Source of the DNA: Closterium sp. NIES-65
Taxonomy: Eukaryota > Streptophyta > Zygnematophyceae > Desmidiales > Closteriaceae
Reading direction: 5' to 3'
Assembly (NCBI GenBank): GCA_948144175.1
Contig: CANXME010002052.1
Span: forward strand, 434,001 to 498,000
DNA length: 64,000 nt
Shown: piece by piece, positions 55,401-64,000 of the stretch
Layout of the letters: each line of letters begins with the position of its first letter
How positions within the stretch are numbered: position 1 is the first letter of the stretch
Notes under the pieces: generated by a model
The model's database searches: none
What the model was told of the DNA's origin: nothing
Seen by the model: the letters and a program-made list of their open reading frames with translations, nothing else
Translations under genes and position numbers: made by a program

Positions 55401-58400
55401 CGAGTCGGTACCCTACTACCGCCTCTTCCCCTACCGCACTCCGTCCCTCCCCCCACCCCCGCTCTTCTTGGTACCAGGTCCCCCCCCGGTAGTCCCCCTC
55501 CCCCCTCAGGGTCCTGCCCCTTCAGGTGTGTCCCAGGTAGACGCGGTCGAGCCTGTTGAGGTCACTGGTGACTCTGGTGCTGCTGCGGGAGCTGAGCCTG
55601 GGGGTGCGGAGTCTGGGGGTGCTGAGCCTGGAGGTGCCGGGTCTGGGGGTGCTGAGCCTGGGGGTGCTGAGCCTGGGGGTGCTGTGCCTGGGGGTGCTGA
55701 GCCTGGAGGTGCCGAGTCTGGGGGTGCTGTGCCTGGGGGTGCTGAGCCTGGAGGTGCTGCGCCTGGGGGTGCTGTGCCTGAGGTTGCTGAGCCTGGGGGT
55801 GCTGTGCCTGGGGGTGCTGTGTCTAGGGGTTCTGAGCCTGGAGGTGCTGTGCCTGGGGGTGCTTCGTCTCGCCGGGAGCCACTCTCCCCACAGGAGCTGC
55901 GTGAGTGGTTTGCCAGGCGCTGGAGGCGTGCTGCTGGTGCGGGTGGTTCTTCGACTGCAGAGGGTACTGCTGCCGCGCGTCCCGCCGGTGCTCGTACTGT
56001 GGGTGCTGGAGCTGCTGGGTCTGAGAGTTCTCCTGGAGCTGGTCCTGCTGAGGGTGTTGGCGCTGAGCCTGCCGTTGGCGGTCCGACTGACAGTGCTCCT
56101 GGTGCTGCGGCTGGGGGTTCTGGAGCTTCTGGTGGTGCTGCTGGAGGTGCTGCTGGAGTGGGTGCTCCTGCCGGGGCTACTGGTGCTGTTCCTGCTGTTT
56201 CTAGCGTCGCCGTGCGGCCCCGACCGTACTTCGTTCCGCTCCTGCAGCAGGTTCTTGGTCTTACACCTCCTCTTCGTCCCTTAGAGGGTCCGCAGCCTGT
56301 CCGGTCACAGCCACAGCTACAGCCTTCCTCCCCTTTGCCTGCTCCTTCTCCCTACGCTGGTCCGACTGGAGGTCTTACTGAGCGTCGTGAGCCTGCGTCT
56401 CGTCCTGTGTCGCCTGTTCGTCCTGAGCGCGCTAGTGGTCGCGGGTCGCGTCAGCGTCCTCCTCCTGTCCCTGGCACGCACCGGATGTCACTGCGTCCGT
56501 CCACTGCTCCTCTGCGTGCCCCTTTGCCTTCTCCTCCTGCTTCCTCTCTTCCTGCTCTTGCCGACCCGGAGTCGGACTCTCTTCGTGCTGCCAGTCCTAC
56601 TGTCACGCGTCTCCTGGCTACTGCTGTCACTGACCCCTCCTTCGAGTCGTCTGCTGCGTCTGCCCTTGTCACTGAGCTTGTCGACTTTGCTGCGCGCTGT
56701 CGTCTAGACTACGCTGCTCGTCTTGTCACTGAGTCTGAGTCCGCCTGTCCTCCGTCCGTCGGGGGTGAGTGTGCCCTTGGCACGGACGTCCTTGAGGACA
56801 GGCAGGAGGAGTTCCAGTGTCTGGCCGCCGCTTCACCTCGTCTCGCGTCTGTACTGCTAGCCCCTGAGGGAGACCCGGATACACCAGACATCCCGACTCC
56901 GCGCTCTTACGCGGAGGCGATAGAGGGTCCCTACTCCTCTCAGTGGCAGGCAGCTATGGATGCAGAGATGGCTTCCTGGAAGTCCACAGGCACCTACGTT
57001 GACGCTGTTCCCCCTCCTGGGGCGAACATCGTCAGTGGCATGTGGATTTTCAGGGTGAAGCGGCCGCCGGGTTCTCCGCCTGTCTTCAAGGCGCGTTACG
57101 TGGCTCGTGGCTTCAGTCAGCGGCAGGGGGTTGACTACTTTCAGACCTTCTCCCCCACCCCGAAGATGACCACTCTTCGGGTTCTGCTGCACGTTGCTGC
57201 TCACCGTGACTACGAGCTGCACTCTCTCGACTTCAGCACAGCTTTCTTGCAGGGCAGCCTGCACGAGGAGATCTGGCTGCGTCGCCCACCTGGCTTCACT
57301 GGGTCTTTCCCTCCTGGTACCCAGTGGAGTCTCCGGCGTCCAGTCTACGGTCTCCGCCAGGCGCCACGTGAGTGGCACGACACACTGAGGACTACGCTCG
57401 CGGCACTTGGGTTTGCTCCTTCCACTGCCGACCCGTCGCTGTTTCTGCGCACCGACACCTCGCTGCCGCCGTTCTACATCCTCGTGTACGTCGACGACTT
57501 GGTCTTTGCCACAGCTGACACTGCTGGACTCGCCTACGTGAAGTCCGAGCTGCAGAAGAGACACACGTGCACTGACCTGGGTGAACTGCGCAGCTACCTT
57601 GGCTTGCAGATCACCCGGGACAGAGCACGCCGCACCATTACCCTGACTCAGTCACACATGGTGCAGCAGGTCCTTCAGCGCTTCGGCTTCACGTACTCCT
57701 CGCCTCAGGCCACTCCTCTGCCTACTCGCCACTCGCTCTCAGCTCTGCCTTCGGATGAGTCCGTAGAGTCGAGTGGCCCGTACCCAGAGCTTGTTGGCTG
57801 CCTCATGTACCTGATGACCTGCACACGACCTGACCTCGCATACCCTCTTAGCATTCTCGCACGCTTTGTTGCTCCTGGGAGACACCGACCAGAGCACATG
57901 GCTGCAGCGAAGAGGGTGTTGCGCTACTTGTGCAGTACGTCGAGCATGGGGCTAGTGCTTGGAGGGCGCAGTCCAGTGGTCCTCACTGGGCACGCAGACG
58001 CTTCTTGGGCTGACGACCAGGCTACGCAGCGGTCGTCACAGGGTTACACCTTCAGCCTTGGTTCCGGCTCTGTCTCGTGGCGGGCTACCCGCTCGTCTTC
58101 TGTTCTCGGCTCCAGTTGTGAGGCTGAGATCTACGCTGGGGCTATGGCTGCACAGGAGTTACGCTGGCTCACCTACCTGCTGACCGACCTTGGAGAGCAG
58201 CCTCGTTCTCCTCCAGTCCTGTACGTAGACAACAAGGCCATGCTGGCCTTGTGTCGAGAGCAGCGACTGGAGCACAGAACGAAGCACATTGCTCTTCGCT
58301 ATTTTCTTGCTCGTGAGCTACAGCAGCGTGGACAGCTGCGACTTGCGTACGTGGCCTCTGAGGCCAACACTGCTGATGTCTTCACCAAGGCACTTGCGCC

Positions 58401-58470
58401 TTGTGATCATCAGCGTTGCTGCACGCAGTTGGGTCTTGTGCCTGTCTTGCCTCACTTGCTCTCCTCTTGA
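52468..58470 (+). CDS. gag-pol: Copia B gag-pol polyprotein, intact
   Basis: A single frame of 2000 residues from ATG 52468. Gag starts MATPNVLTFDAEGRAIDF and is followed by a Gly-rich then Gln-rich tract. No standard zinc knuckle is seen; the nearest is a CX3HX4C-like CGGAHTARRC. Protease has FTLDSGASRSFF. Integrase has HHRLGHPSLLRL, CVPC, MDVWGP, HLDRGGEF and NGIAERR. A 90-residue GGAEPGGAVPGG-type linker (about 55590-55870) separates integrase from RT. RT has FKARYVARGFSQRQ, DFSTAFLQG and an intact YVDDLVF. RNase H has GHADASWADD, SSCEAEIY and TKHIALRYFLARE. All expected catalytic residues are present. Confidence 0.95.
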   Translation: MATPNVLTFDAEGRAIDFAVWIEDLQLYLLCDAIDEVSLFDFVSGAVPAPPADADSAVRSKWATRDAAARLAVRRHLPSSERAHFSQCKTAQALYDAVVARYSSPSSATLSRLMLPFLFPDLASFPTVADLVTHLRASDTRYRAALPAEFRAANPPPMYITLYFLVTRLPESLRAVRDQFLSVCPTTLTVDLLEESLLAAEKSIVAVGASRGDPRTPIFEGCGPSPLLPSVASAAAADLTGFESVGAASAPSGRRRSGKSKGGKGAGGARGGGGGGGGGGGGSGGGGGGGGGSGGTGGGGGGGGGGGGGSGGGGGSGGSDGPGGGVGGGDGGGGGGGSGGGGGGRSGSSQRSSSGGGQRQQQQQQQPQQQPQQQQRSRTVPGPQQLREWYLQRQRGGALGPCPYVLRTGDRAGERCGGAHTARRCFGRLTDAWRQQFPEAAEIPRWGELSRAGVAIYDLHFDAILSAMYAVTGSDEDDCYRCFPPDPGIGTAASGTSEAAALGASASVLSGAGESALSGTVSASASHTFTLDSGASRSFFRDRTTLTPLSRPVAVSLADPSGGPVLSRFSTVLPCPAAPSGTLTGLYLPSFSTNLVSGADLQDVGVHQFTPARQRVTHCTEADTGRHLATFTRRPGSSLYTLTTASPPGAESGRVPSSGQVFAAASRSGPESAPCSCRRLSHETLLWHHRLGHPSLLRLRGMASRVLVSGLPRSLPPLPPGPGPTCVPCVEGRQRAAPHSSQFPPTEAPLQTLHMDVWGPARVHGQGQERYFLLVVDDYSRYTTVFPLRSKGEVTEVLIDWIRAARLQLRRSFGSDFPVLRLHLDRGGEFSSGLLSAYCRARGIRQTFTLPDSPQQNGIAERRIGMVMDVARTSMMHAAAPHFLWPFAVSYAAHQINLHPRVSRPETSPALLWTGKVGDASAFRVWGSRAFVRDLSADKLSPRASPCVFLGFPPDAPGWQFYHPTSRRVLSSQDVTFDESVPYYRLFPYRTPSLPPPPLFLVPGPPPVVPLPPQGPAPSGVSQVDAVEPVEVTGDSGAAAGAEPGGAESGGAEPGGAGSGGAEPGGAEPGGAVPGGAEPGGAESGGAVPGGAEPGGAAPGGAVPEVAEPGGAVPGGAVSRGSEPGGAVPGGASSRREPLSPQELREWFARRWRRAAGAGGSSTAEGTAAARPAGARTVGAGAAGSESSPGAGPAEGVGAEPAVGGPTDSAPGAAAGGSGASGGAAGGAAGVGAPAGATGAVPAVSSVAVRPRPYFVPLLQQVLGLTPPLRPLEGPQPVRSQPQLQPSSPLPAPSPYAGPTGGLTERREPASRPVSPVRPERASGRGSRQRPPPVPGTHRMSLRPSTAPLRAPLPSPPASSLPALADPESDSLRAASPTVTRLLATAVTDPSFESSAASALVTELVDFAARCRLDYAARLVTESESACPPSVGGECALGTDVLEDRQEEFQCLAAASPRLASVLLAPEGDPDTPDIPTPRSYAEAIEGPYSSQWQAAMDAEMASWKSTGTYVDAVPPPGANIVSGMWIFRVKRPPGSPPVFKARYVARGFSQRQGVDYFQTFSPTPKMTTLRVLLHVAAHRDYELHSLDFSTAFLQGSLHEEIWLRRPPGFTGSFPPGTQWSLRRPVYGLRQAPREWHDTLRTTLAALGFAPSTADPSLFLRTDTSLPPFYILVYVDDLVFATADTAGLAYVKSELQKRHTCTDLGELRSYLGLQITRDRARRTITLTQSHMVQQVLQRFGFTYSSPQATPLPTRHSLSALPSDESVESSGPYPELVGCLMYLMTCTRPDLAYPLSILARFVAPGRHRPEHMAAAKRVLRYLCSTSSMGLVLGGRSPVVLTGHADASWADDQATQRSSQGYTFSLGSGSVSWRATRSSSVLGSSCEAEIYAGAMAAQELRWLTYLLTDLGEQPRSPPVLYVDNKAMLALCREQRLEHRTKHIALRYFLARELQQRGQLRLAYVASEANTADVFTKALAPCDHQRCCTQLGLVPVLPHLLSS

Positions 58471-58818
58471 CCTTGCTTGTACCTTCGCATATATATACTC
58501 TTGCTCTTGCTTGCTTGACTCTTGTATACCTCTATATATGATCTTGCATGTGAACTGGCCTTGTGGCCTTTGAACTTGTGCTCGGAATGCGTGGTGACTT
58601 TGTGATCCACCCTGAGCTTTGCTTTGCTTTGCTTGACTGGTCTTGTGACCCCTTGTTCTCCCCCACTTTGCCTATGGGGGTGTGTCAGAACACATAGCTT
58701 ACTTGTTTGTGTAGGCTATAGTGGGGTATCCCATAGGGGGTACAACACAATTAGGGTTTCCTATTTGTACTCACTTCGTTCATACTCATTCCATTCTCGT
58801 TCAATTCTTCTCAGTAAC

Positions 58819-59053
58819 TGTCTAGAATGGCAATAGTCGTGGGTTAATGTAGCAATGCAATTCAGTTAATAAGGGAATGTACCCCTCAGAGTACATGGCT
58901 AGCTAAGAATGCTATTTATATCCTTGTACTTCTACCCTATAATCATCTTGTTCTCTTTCAATTAATCAACAAGGTCATTACTGAGACTTCACAGTTCTCT
59001 CTTACACTTGGCAACCTTATCCTATCCACTACGATCCTTCAATTATATCAGCA
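58819..59053 (+). repeat. 3' LTR of Copia A, second part
   Basis: Continues the LTR after element B and ends TATATCAGCA like the 5' LTR at 43359. Confidence 0.9.
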
Positions 59054-59457
59054 AACTCTAGCTAGGGAGGGTCCTCAGGTTGAGTGCTGCTTTGGGGTTG
59101 TCGGAGCCAGGTCTTCCGAAGTTGGGGCTGTATGTGTACCAAGTGACTTAGTAAGGGATTAGAAACATTCCTTACACTACTCCCCCTCCCCTCCCTCCCC
59201 CCCACCCATCCCACCCTCTCCCTCATTTAAGAAAGGTAGTTGATATCCAAAACACGCCGGTGGGAAAGGCAATCTCAGAGTACTGGCTGTTCATGAAGCG
59301 CACCTGAGGCAACCCGCGTACCGTCCTCATTGGTTTGTTTCGCTTATCGGAGGAGGAATTTGACATGGCGTCCAGTCATCAAACGTCACACTCGATGATT
59401 CATGGTTTTCCATTGTTTGAGTGTCGGGTCTGCCACGGCCAGACACTTGGCGCGATT
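59054..59457. other. 404 bp between Copia A and element D, possible reversed gypsy end
   Basis: On the minus strand a purine-rich run (about 59230-59180) leads into GTAG and TGTAAGGAATG (59177-59167). This is the same purine-tract/LTR-start arrangement as at 42461-42483 in the gypsy element, so a reversed LTR fragment is possible. The right end is not defined. No coding region was seen. Confidence 0.35.
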
Positions 59458-62181
59458 TGTCAGAACATTATAGCTCATGCATATTGTGTAGGCTATAGTG
59501 GGGTAGCCCATAAGTGGTACAACCCAATAAGGGTTAGTACTTGTACCCAATTCATTCATAGTTCATTCATTCCTTGTTTCTTCTCATGGTATCGAGCAGG
59601 TTCCCTAACGGGAACGATTCCTAGGGCCCACCACTATGAATTTTTTTTTTCCTACCCGGAGCACGCTCCACTCAGCCCGAGTTGCGCTCCGTGTGCTCTC
59701 CCTACCGGCGCGCCCTCGCTAGGCCCCTCACGGCCCCGTTGCGTCGCCCCTAGCGGCCCTCTCATGGCCTGTCGCGCCGCCCTTACGGCCCGTCGCGCCG
59801 CCCTTAGTGGCCCGTCGCGCCGCCCCTTTCTGCGGCCCAGTCGCGCCGCCTCCTTCGCGGCCCCGTCGTACCGCCCTTAGCGGCTCGTCGCCGCCTCCTT
59901 CAGCGGTGTCGCCGCCTCCCCCTTGCGGCCCGTCGCCGCCTCCCCCTTGCGGCCCGTCGCCGCCTCCCCCCTTGCGGCCCGTCACCGCCTCGTACAGCGG
60001 CCCCACCGACCCCGCGGGCCGCCCTAGCGGCCTCTTGCGCCGCCTGTCGGCCCCGCTTGCCGCCCTTGCGGCCCTACGAGCCGCCCGTCGGCCCACCGTG
60101 AGCCGCCCTAGCGGCATCGACGCCGCCATTCCCGGCCCCGACGCCACCTTGGCTGGCCCCTGCGTCTGCTCCTACGGCCCCGGCGCCTGCTCCTACGACC
60201 CCGGCGCCTGCTCCTACGGCCCCGGCGCCTGCTCCTACGGCCCCGGCCTCTGCTCCTACGGCCCCGGCGCCTTCTCCTACGGCCCCGGCGCCTGCTCCTA
60301 CGGCCCCGGTGCCGCCCTTCCCGGCTCCGACGCCGCCTCCTACCGGCCCCACCGCCGTCCCTGATCAGGAGCCGCAGCCGCCAAGCCGCCCAGCGACCGA
60401 GCCGCCGGGCCGCCGAGCCGCCCAGCAACCGAGCAGCCGAGCCGCCCAGCCGCCGAGCCGCCCAGCAGCAGAGCCGCCGAACCGCCCAGCAGCCGAGCCG
60501 CCGAGCCGCCCTGCCGCCGAGCCACCCAAGCCGCCGAGCCGCCCTGCAGCCGAGCCGCCGAGCCGCCCTGTCCGGTAAGAGCAGCGCTTCTACCCATGCA
60601 CTGCCCTTACCCTACTGTTCGTACTGCTGGTCTACTGCTGTCATGGCTACCCCTAGTGTCCTAGCTTTTGACGCTGAGGGTAGGGCCATTGACTTTGACG
60701 TCTGGGTCGACGACCTGCAGCTTTTCTTACAGTGCGATAGGGCAAACGGCCTCTCCCTCTTTGACCTCACTTCTGGTGCCTCTCCTGCCCCTGCTGCTGA
60801 TGCTGACGCCACTGTTTGCTCACAGTGGGCCACGCGCGATGCTGCTGCACGTCTTGCTGTGCGTCGCCACCTGCCTACCTCTGAGCGTGCGCACTTTAGC
60901 CAGTACAAGAGTGCTCAGACCTTGTACGACGCTGTAGTTGCACGCTACTCCTCCCCTGCCACTGCTGCACTGAGCCGCCTCATGCTACCGTACCTCTTCC
61001 CTGACCTTGCTGCCTTTCCCACAGTCGCTGACCTCATTACGCACCTCCGCACTAGTGACACTCGCTACCGCGCTGCGCTTCCTGCTGAGTTCTGCGCCAA
61101 GAACCCCCCCCCCCATGTACATCACCCTCTACTACATAGTCACCCGTCTCCCTGACTCCCTTCGCGTAGTCAGGGACCACTTCCTCTCAGTTTGCCCCAC
61201 CACTCTCACCGTTGACCTCCTCAAGAAGGCCCTCCTAGCAGCAGAAAAGAGCATAGTAGCTGTAGGAGCCTCTCGTGGTGACCCTCGCACCCCCATCTTT
61301 GAGGGGTGTTCCCCCTCCCCTCTTTTGCCCTCTGTTGCCTCTGCTGCTGCGGCCGACCTCGTTGGTCTGGAGTCGGTCGGTGCGGCGTCTACCCCTAGTG
61401 GGAAGCGTCGCTCTGGCAAGGGCAAGGGGGGCAGGGGCGCTGGAGGAGCTAGCGGGGGCAGTGGAGGCGCCGGTGGAGGCAGTGGAGGGGGTGGGGGTGG
61501 TGGTGGGAGTGGCGGCGGGGGTGGAGGTGTCGGCGGCGGCAGTGGAGGCGGAGGCGGCGGTGGCGGTGGCGGTGGGAGCGGAGGTGGTGGAGGTGGCGGA
61601 GGTGGAGGAGGCGGTGGCGGAGGAGGAGGAGGAGGAGGTCGTGGCTCTTCGTAGAGGAGTGGCTCCGGTGGTGGTCAGCGCCAGCAGCAGCAGCGCAGTC
61701 GGGAGACCCTGTCCCCTCAGCAGCTGCGTGAATGGTACGCTGCGCGCCTGCGGGGTGGGGGTACTGGTCCGTGCACCTACGTCCTGCGCACCGGCGACCG
61801 TGCGGGTGAGCAGTATGGGGGTGCGCACCCCACCCAGCGCTGCTTTGGACGCCTGACGGACGCTTGGCGTCACCAGTTCCCTGAGGCCACTGAGATTCCT
61901 CGCTGGGGCGAGCTGTCTAGGGCAAGGGTAGCTATCTTTGACCTTGACTTTGATGCTATTCTTGCTGCTATGTATATTGTATCTATTAGTGAGGAGGGTG
62001 ACTCTTAACGGTGTTTCCCGCCCGACCCGGGCATTGAGACTGCTGCTCTAGGTGCTGGTGAGGCTGCTGCTCTTGGTGCTAGCGAGGCTGCTGCTCTAGG
62101 TGCTAGTGCGTCTGCTTCCTCCGGTACTGGTGAGTCTGCGCTCTTAGGTACTACGTCGGCTTCGGCCTCCCACACCTTCAC
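59458..62181 (+). mobile_element. Copia element D, B-related, 5' part (interrupted by E)
   Basis: The 5' LTR is 59458-59586 (TGTCAGAACATTATAG ... TTCTTCTCA), related to the LTR of B. The primer site TGGTATCGAGCAGG follows. The GC-rich leader (59587-60642) contains a 21-bp array near 60165-60310 (CTCCTACGGCCCCGGCGCCTG) and GCCGAGCCGCCCAGC units near 60400-60570. The element stops in the protease region at 62181, where element E begins. Its remaining part presumably lies beyond the right edge after E. Confidence 0.88.
60643..62181 (+). pseudogene. gag: Copia D gag and start of protease, broken
   Basis: Gag from ATG 60643 (MATPSVLAFDAEGRAIDF) is close to the gag of B. The reading shifts at an 11-base C run (61104-61114) and continues in another register with MYITLYYIVTRLPDSLR. 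A TAG at 61652-61654 follows the Gly-rich tract, and a TAA at 62006-62008 lies further on. The sequence remains alignable to B up to SASASHTF just before the protease active site, where element E cuts it. Confidence 0.88.
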
Positions 62182-64000
62182 TGTGAGAGTACGACGGCTT
62201 ATGCCAGCTATGCTTGCTTGCCTCTACTTTATCATGCTATTTCTAGCATAGGATAATCATATGCATGCATGAATTGCTTGATTTCCTAGGCTAGGTGCTT
62301 TCCTATATTTTATTATAGTTATAGCACCGAGCTAGGTTGCGTGCACCGAATTCTGGCTTTTCGGTTGCCACCGAATTGCCTTCTACCGAATTCGGTAAGG
62401 AGGATCTGTTCGGGACGCTTCGCGACCCGCGGAACCTTCGCATAACACCTGGTTACGGGGCCTTGTGTCGAGCCTATATATAGCCTCGTGTTGTACCAAG
62501 GTGATCATTCAATTCAATTTGAATCATCTTTTCTGAGCTCGATCCCAGATCCTCACACTTGGTAATCAGAACGGGTTTACACGCGAGGTCTTCAACCGCT
62601 TAGTTCCGGCCTTTAAAAACCGCGGGGGCGACGACGAAAGCACCGATACGGGTATGTAAAACCAGTTCCGCGCAATTTTTCTAAGTCCCCCTCGATTCGG
62701 TTTTCGAACACCCCTCAGATTTACTGGTGGAAAGGTTGGAGTTTCGACCGTTCGATCGAGTTTCATCTCAACGGCCCAGAGAATTTCGCCCAAAAAAGTT
62801 GGAATTTGGAGCGTCAGATTGATTTTCTCCTCAACGGCCAAGATCGGACGCGAATTTCGCCTAAGGGAGATTTACGCAACCTACAGAATTCGCGCTCGTC
62901 GATTCTACAGTCAATTTGACTCGCAGTAAGTCGACCAGCCCCTAGAATTCGATTATTTTCGTCGCGCATCTTCCTGTAAATCGCCAAATGGAGGGAAAAG
63001 GAGATATTTCAGTACAGAAAATCGCGGAGTTACGTGCTGAGCATAAGCAAATACGTGCAGCGCTCCCACGACTCGAAAAACTCCTTGCGAACTAGTCGGC
63101 AACCGCCACAGCAGCAGCGACAACAGTAGCAGCAGCAGCAGCGGCTACACCGACAATTCTACATGCGACAACGGCGGCAGCTACAGTTAACCTCGAAGCA
63201 GTGAAGCTGAGGCTACCGGAGGCGTTCGATCTTGCAGTAAAAAGGAACGACGTTCGTCGATTTGTAGCTGAACTCGAAATTTACTTCGAAGCCGTTGGAT
63301 GCACGACCCCGACAAAAGACGCAATGCGCATACGGCTCGCAGCAACACTGTTACGAGGCCCAGCTCTAGAGTGGATCAACAACAGAATAGTCCAAGGCGA
63401 GGGGACGTGGGCGCAGGTTCCGGCAGCACTGATCGAACAGTTCGACACGTTGAACAGTAGCTACTACGGAACACGACGCAACAAGCCAACTAGTGGCATG
63501 GGGCGATTGGCACCACCCACGACTGCCGACCCGATGGAGAACGACGAGGGCGATGTGGAGCAGCGGCTAGCAAATAATGAGACGTGCAAATTTTGCGGCG
63601 CTATAGGACATCGTATCTTGGCGTGTTGGAAAATGAAGAGAAGGTGTGCGGAGCTGAAGGACAAGAACAGTGCGGCACCCCCGAAGCAGAAAATGGACAA
63701 CGTGGCAACTTCGGAGAGGGTGAAAAAAGGAGAATATGGTGGCGCAAATTTAAAACGTCACGACCAGCCGGCACCAGGGGAAATCGCCGAGACTAATGGA
63801 GGATCCGCGAAACAAGAACCTGCACTGACCGGGAAACTCCAGCCGTATACCCCGACAAGTAAGAATATTACTTCTCGTGGGTTTCAAGCCTTTATTAAGG
63901 GAGAGTCAGAAATTAAACCGGTACCGGGTATTATGGGGACCCTACTCCAGAGCGCTAATACGGGTCGAGCGTTCCGAGGAGTTAATATTCTCTCCCAGCA
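62182..64000 (+). mobile_element. LTR element E (gypsy-like), 5' part, runs off the right edge
   Basis: The 5' LTR 62182-62557 has inverted ends TGTGAG ... CTCACA and a TATATATAG box at about 62475. TTGGTAATCAGAACGGG follows as the primer site. The leader runs to 62987, then gag. It is inserted in element D; the left flank TTCAC would be the target duplication, but the right side is outside the window. The gypsy assignment rests on gag only. Confidence 0.75.
62988..64000 (+). pseudogene. gag: Element E gag with one internal TAG, partial
   Basis: The frame starts at ATG 62988 (MEGKGDISVQKIAELRAEHK), meets TAG at 63093-63095, then stays open in the same register to the window end. After the stop come an Ala/Thr-rich stretch and a gag core (RLAATLLRGPALEWINN), followed by a zinc knuckle, CKFCGAIGHRILAC (CX2CX4HX4C). 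The terminal reading NITSRGFQAFIKGESE continues beyond 64000. The early stop may be a nonsense mutation; alternatively translation of the main gag may begin downstream of it. Confidence 0.78.

Larger units (their letters stand above)
51282..58813 (+). mobile_element. Copia element B, young and apparently intact
   Basis: The LTRs are 51282-51412 and 58683-58813 (131 bp) and read identical base for base. The duplication GTAAC (51277-51281 and 58814-58818) shows it inserted into the 3' LTR of element A. TGGAATCAGAGCAGG after the 5' LTR is the primer site, and CTATGGGGGTG precedes the 3' LTR. An unusually long GC-rich leader (51413-52467) made of short repeats precedes a single uninterrupted polyprotein frame. 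Identical LTRs and a complete frame indicate a very recent insertion. Confidence 0.95.
42898..59053 (+). mobile_element. Copia element A, old, host of four nested insertions
   Basis: The 5' LTR is 42898-43359. The 3' LTR is split by element B into 51060-51281 and 58819-59053. The two differ at roughly ten or more sites, so A is older than B. A primer-binding site, TGGTATGAGAGC, follows the 5' LTR, and a purine tract, GAAGGGGAC, precedes the 3' LTR. Flanks are AACGC and AACTC, a possible mutated 5-bp duplication. Domain order is gag, protease, a WG-rich region, GAG-pre-integrase, integrase, RT, RNase H, as in Ty1/copia apart from the WG-rich insert. Insertions within it: element C (45896), a TRIM (48157), a reversed solo LTR (49321), a CT tract (50247) and element B (51282). 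Confidence 0.9.

Overview
The window is nuclear DNA from a GC-rich green-lineage eukaryote. Genes are intron-rich and plant-type: an AMI1/Toc64-like amidase, a DUF789 protein, a GPI-anchored arabinogalactan protein, an ATX1/2-type trithorax methyltransferase and an AMT ammonium transporter. Introns are full of minisatellites, and the right 27 kb is nested LTR retrotransposons. A streptophyte alga, perhaps a zygnematophyte such as Closterium, fits best; this is inference, and I could run no search. Exons were built by hand from GT-AG junctions, kept reading frame and family motifs.

Layout of 1-36.5 kb (host genes). The 5' end of an amidase gene lies on the minus strand (1-591, runs off the left edge). 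A complete six-exon DUF789 gene follows (minus, 1142-2958). A seven-exon GAF-PAS sensory protein lies on the plus strand (4240-10225). A two-exon classical AGP is on the minus strand (10699-11231). A 19-exon ATX-type H3K4 methyltransferase (plus, 12407-30675; about 2598 residues) carries Tudor-like, PWWP, FYRN, FYRC, PHD, extended PHD, SET and post-SET regions. A 12-exon minus-strand gene (31332-36474) joins, in one reading frame, a complete ammonium transporter to a complete PP2C phosphatase.

The introns show a recurrent oddity. In at least eight introns the exon's last bases plus the 5' splice donor have been duplicated in tandem, from 2 copies to about 290 (the 5.2 kb array at 20298-25460). 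Every unit of the larger arrays therefore carries a copy of the splice donor. A second class of intronic arrays lies away from the splice sites; several of these have a 20-bp period.

Layout of 36.98-64 kb (mobile DNA). A Ty3/gypsy chromovirus (36987-42814) is followed by an old Copia element A (42898-59053). A is interrupted by a non-autonomous LTR element C, a 377-bp TRIM whose LTR/PBS junction forms a tRNA-like pol III promoter, a reversed solo LTR, and a young Copia element B. B has identical LTRs and an uninterrupted 2000-residue polyprotein. A further B-like element D starts at 59458 and is broken at 62182 by a gypsy-type element E that runs off the right edge. Target-site duplications support most of these nestings.
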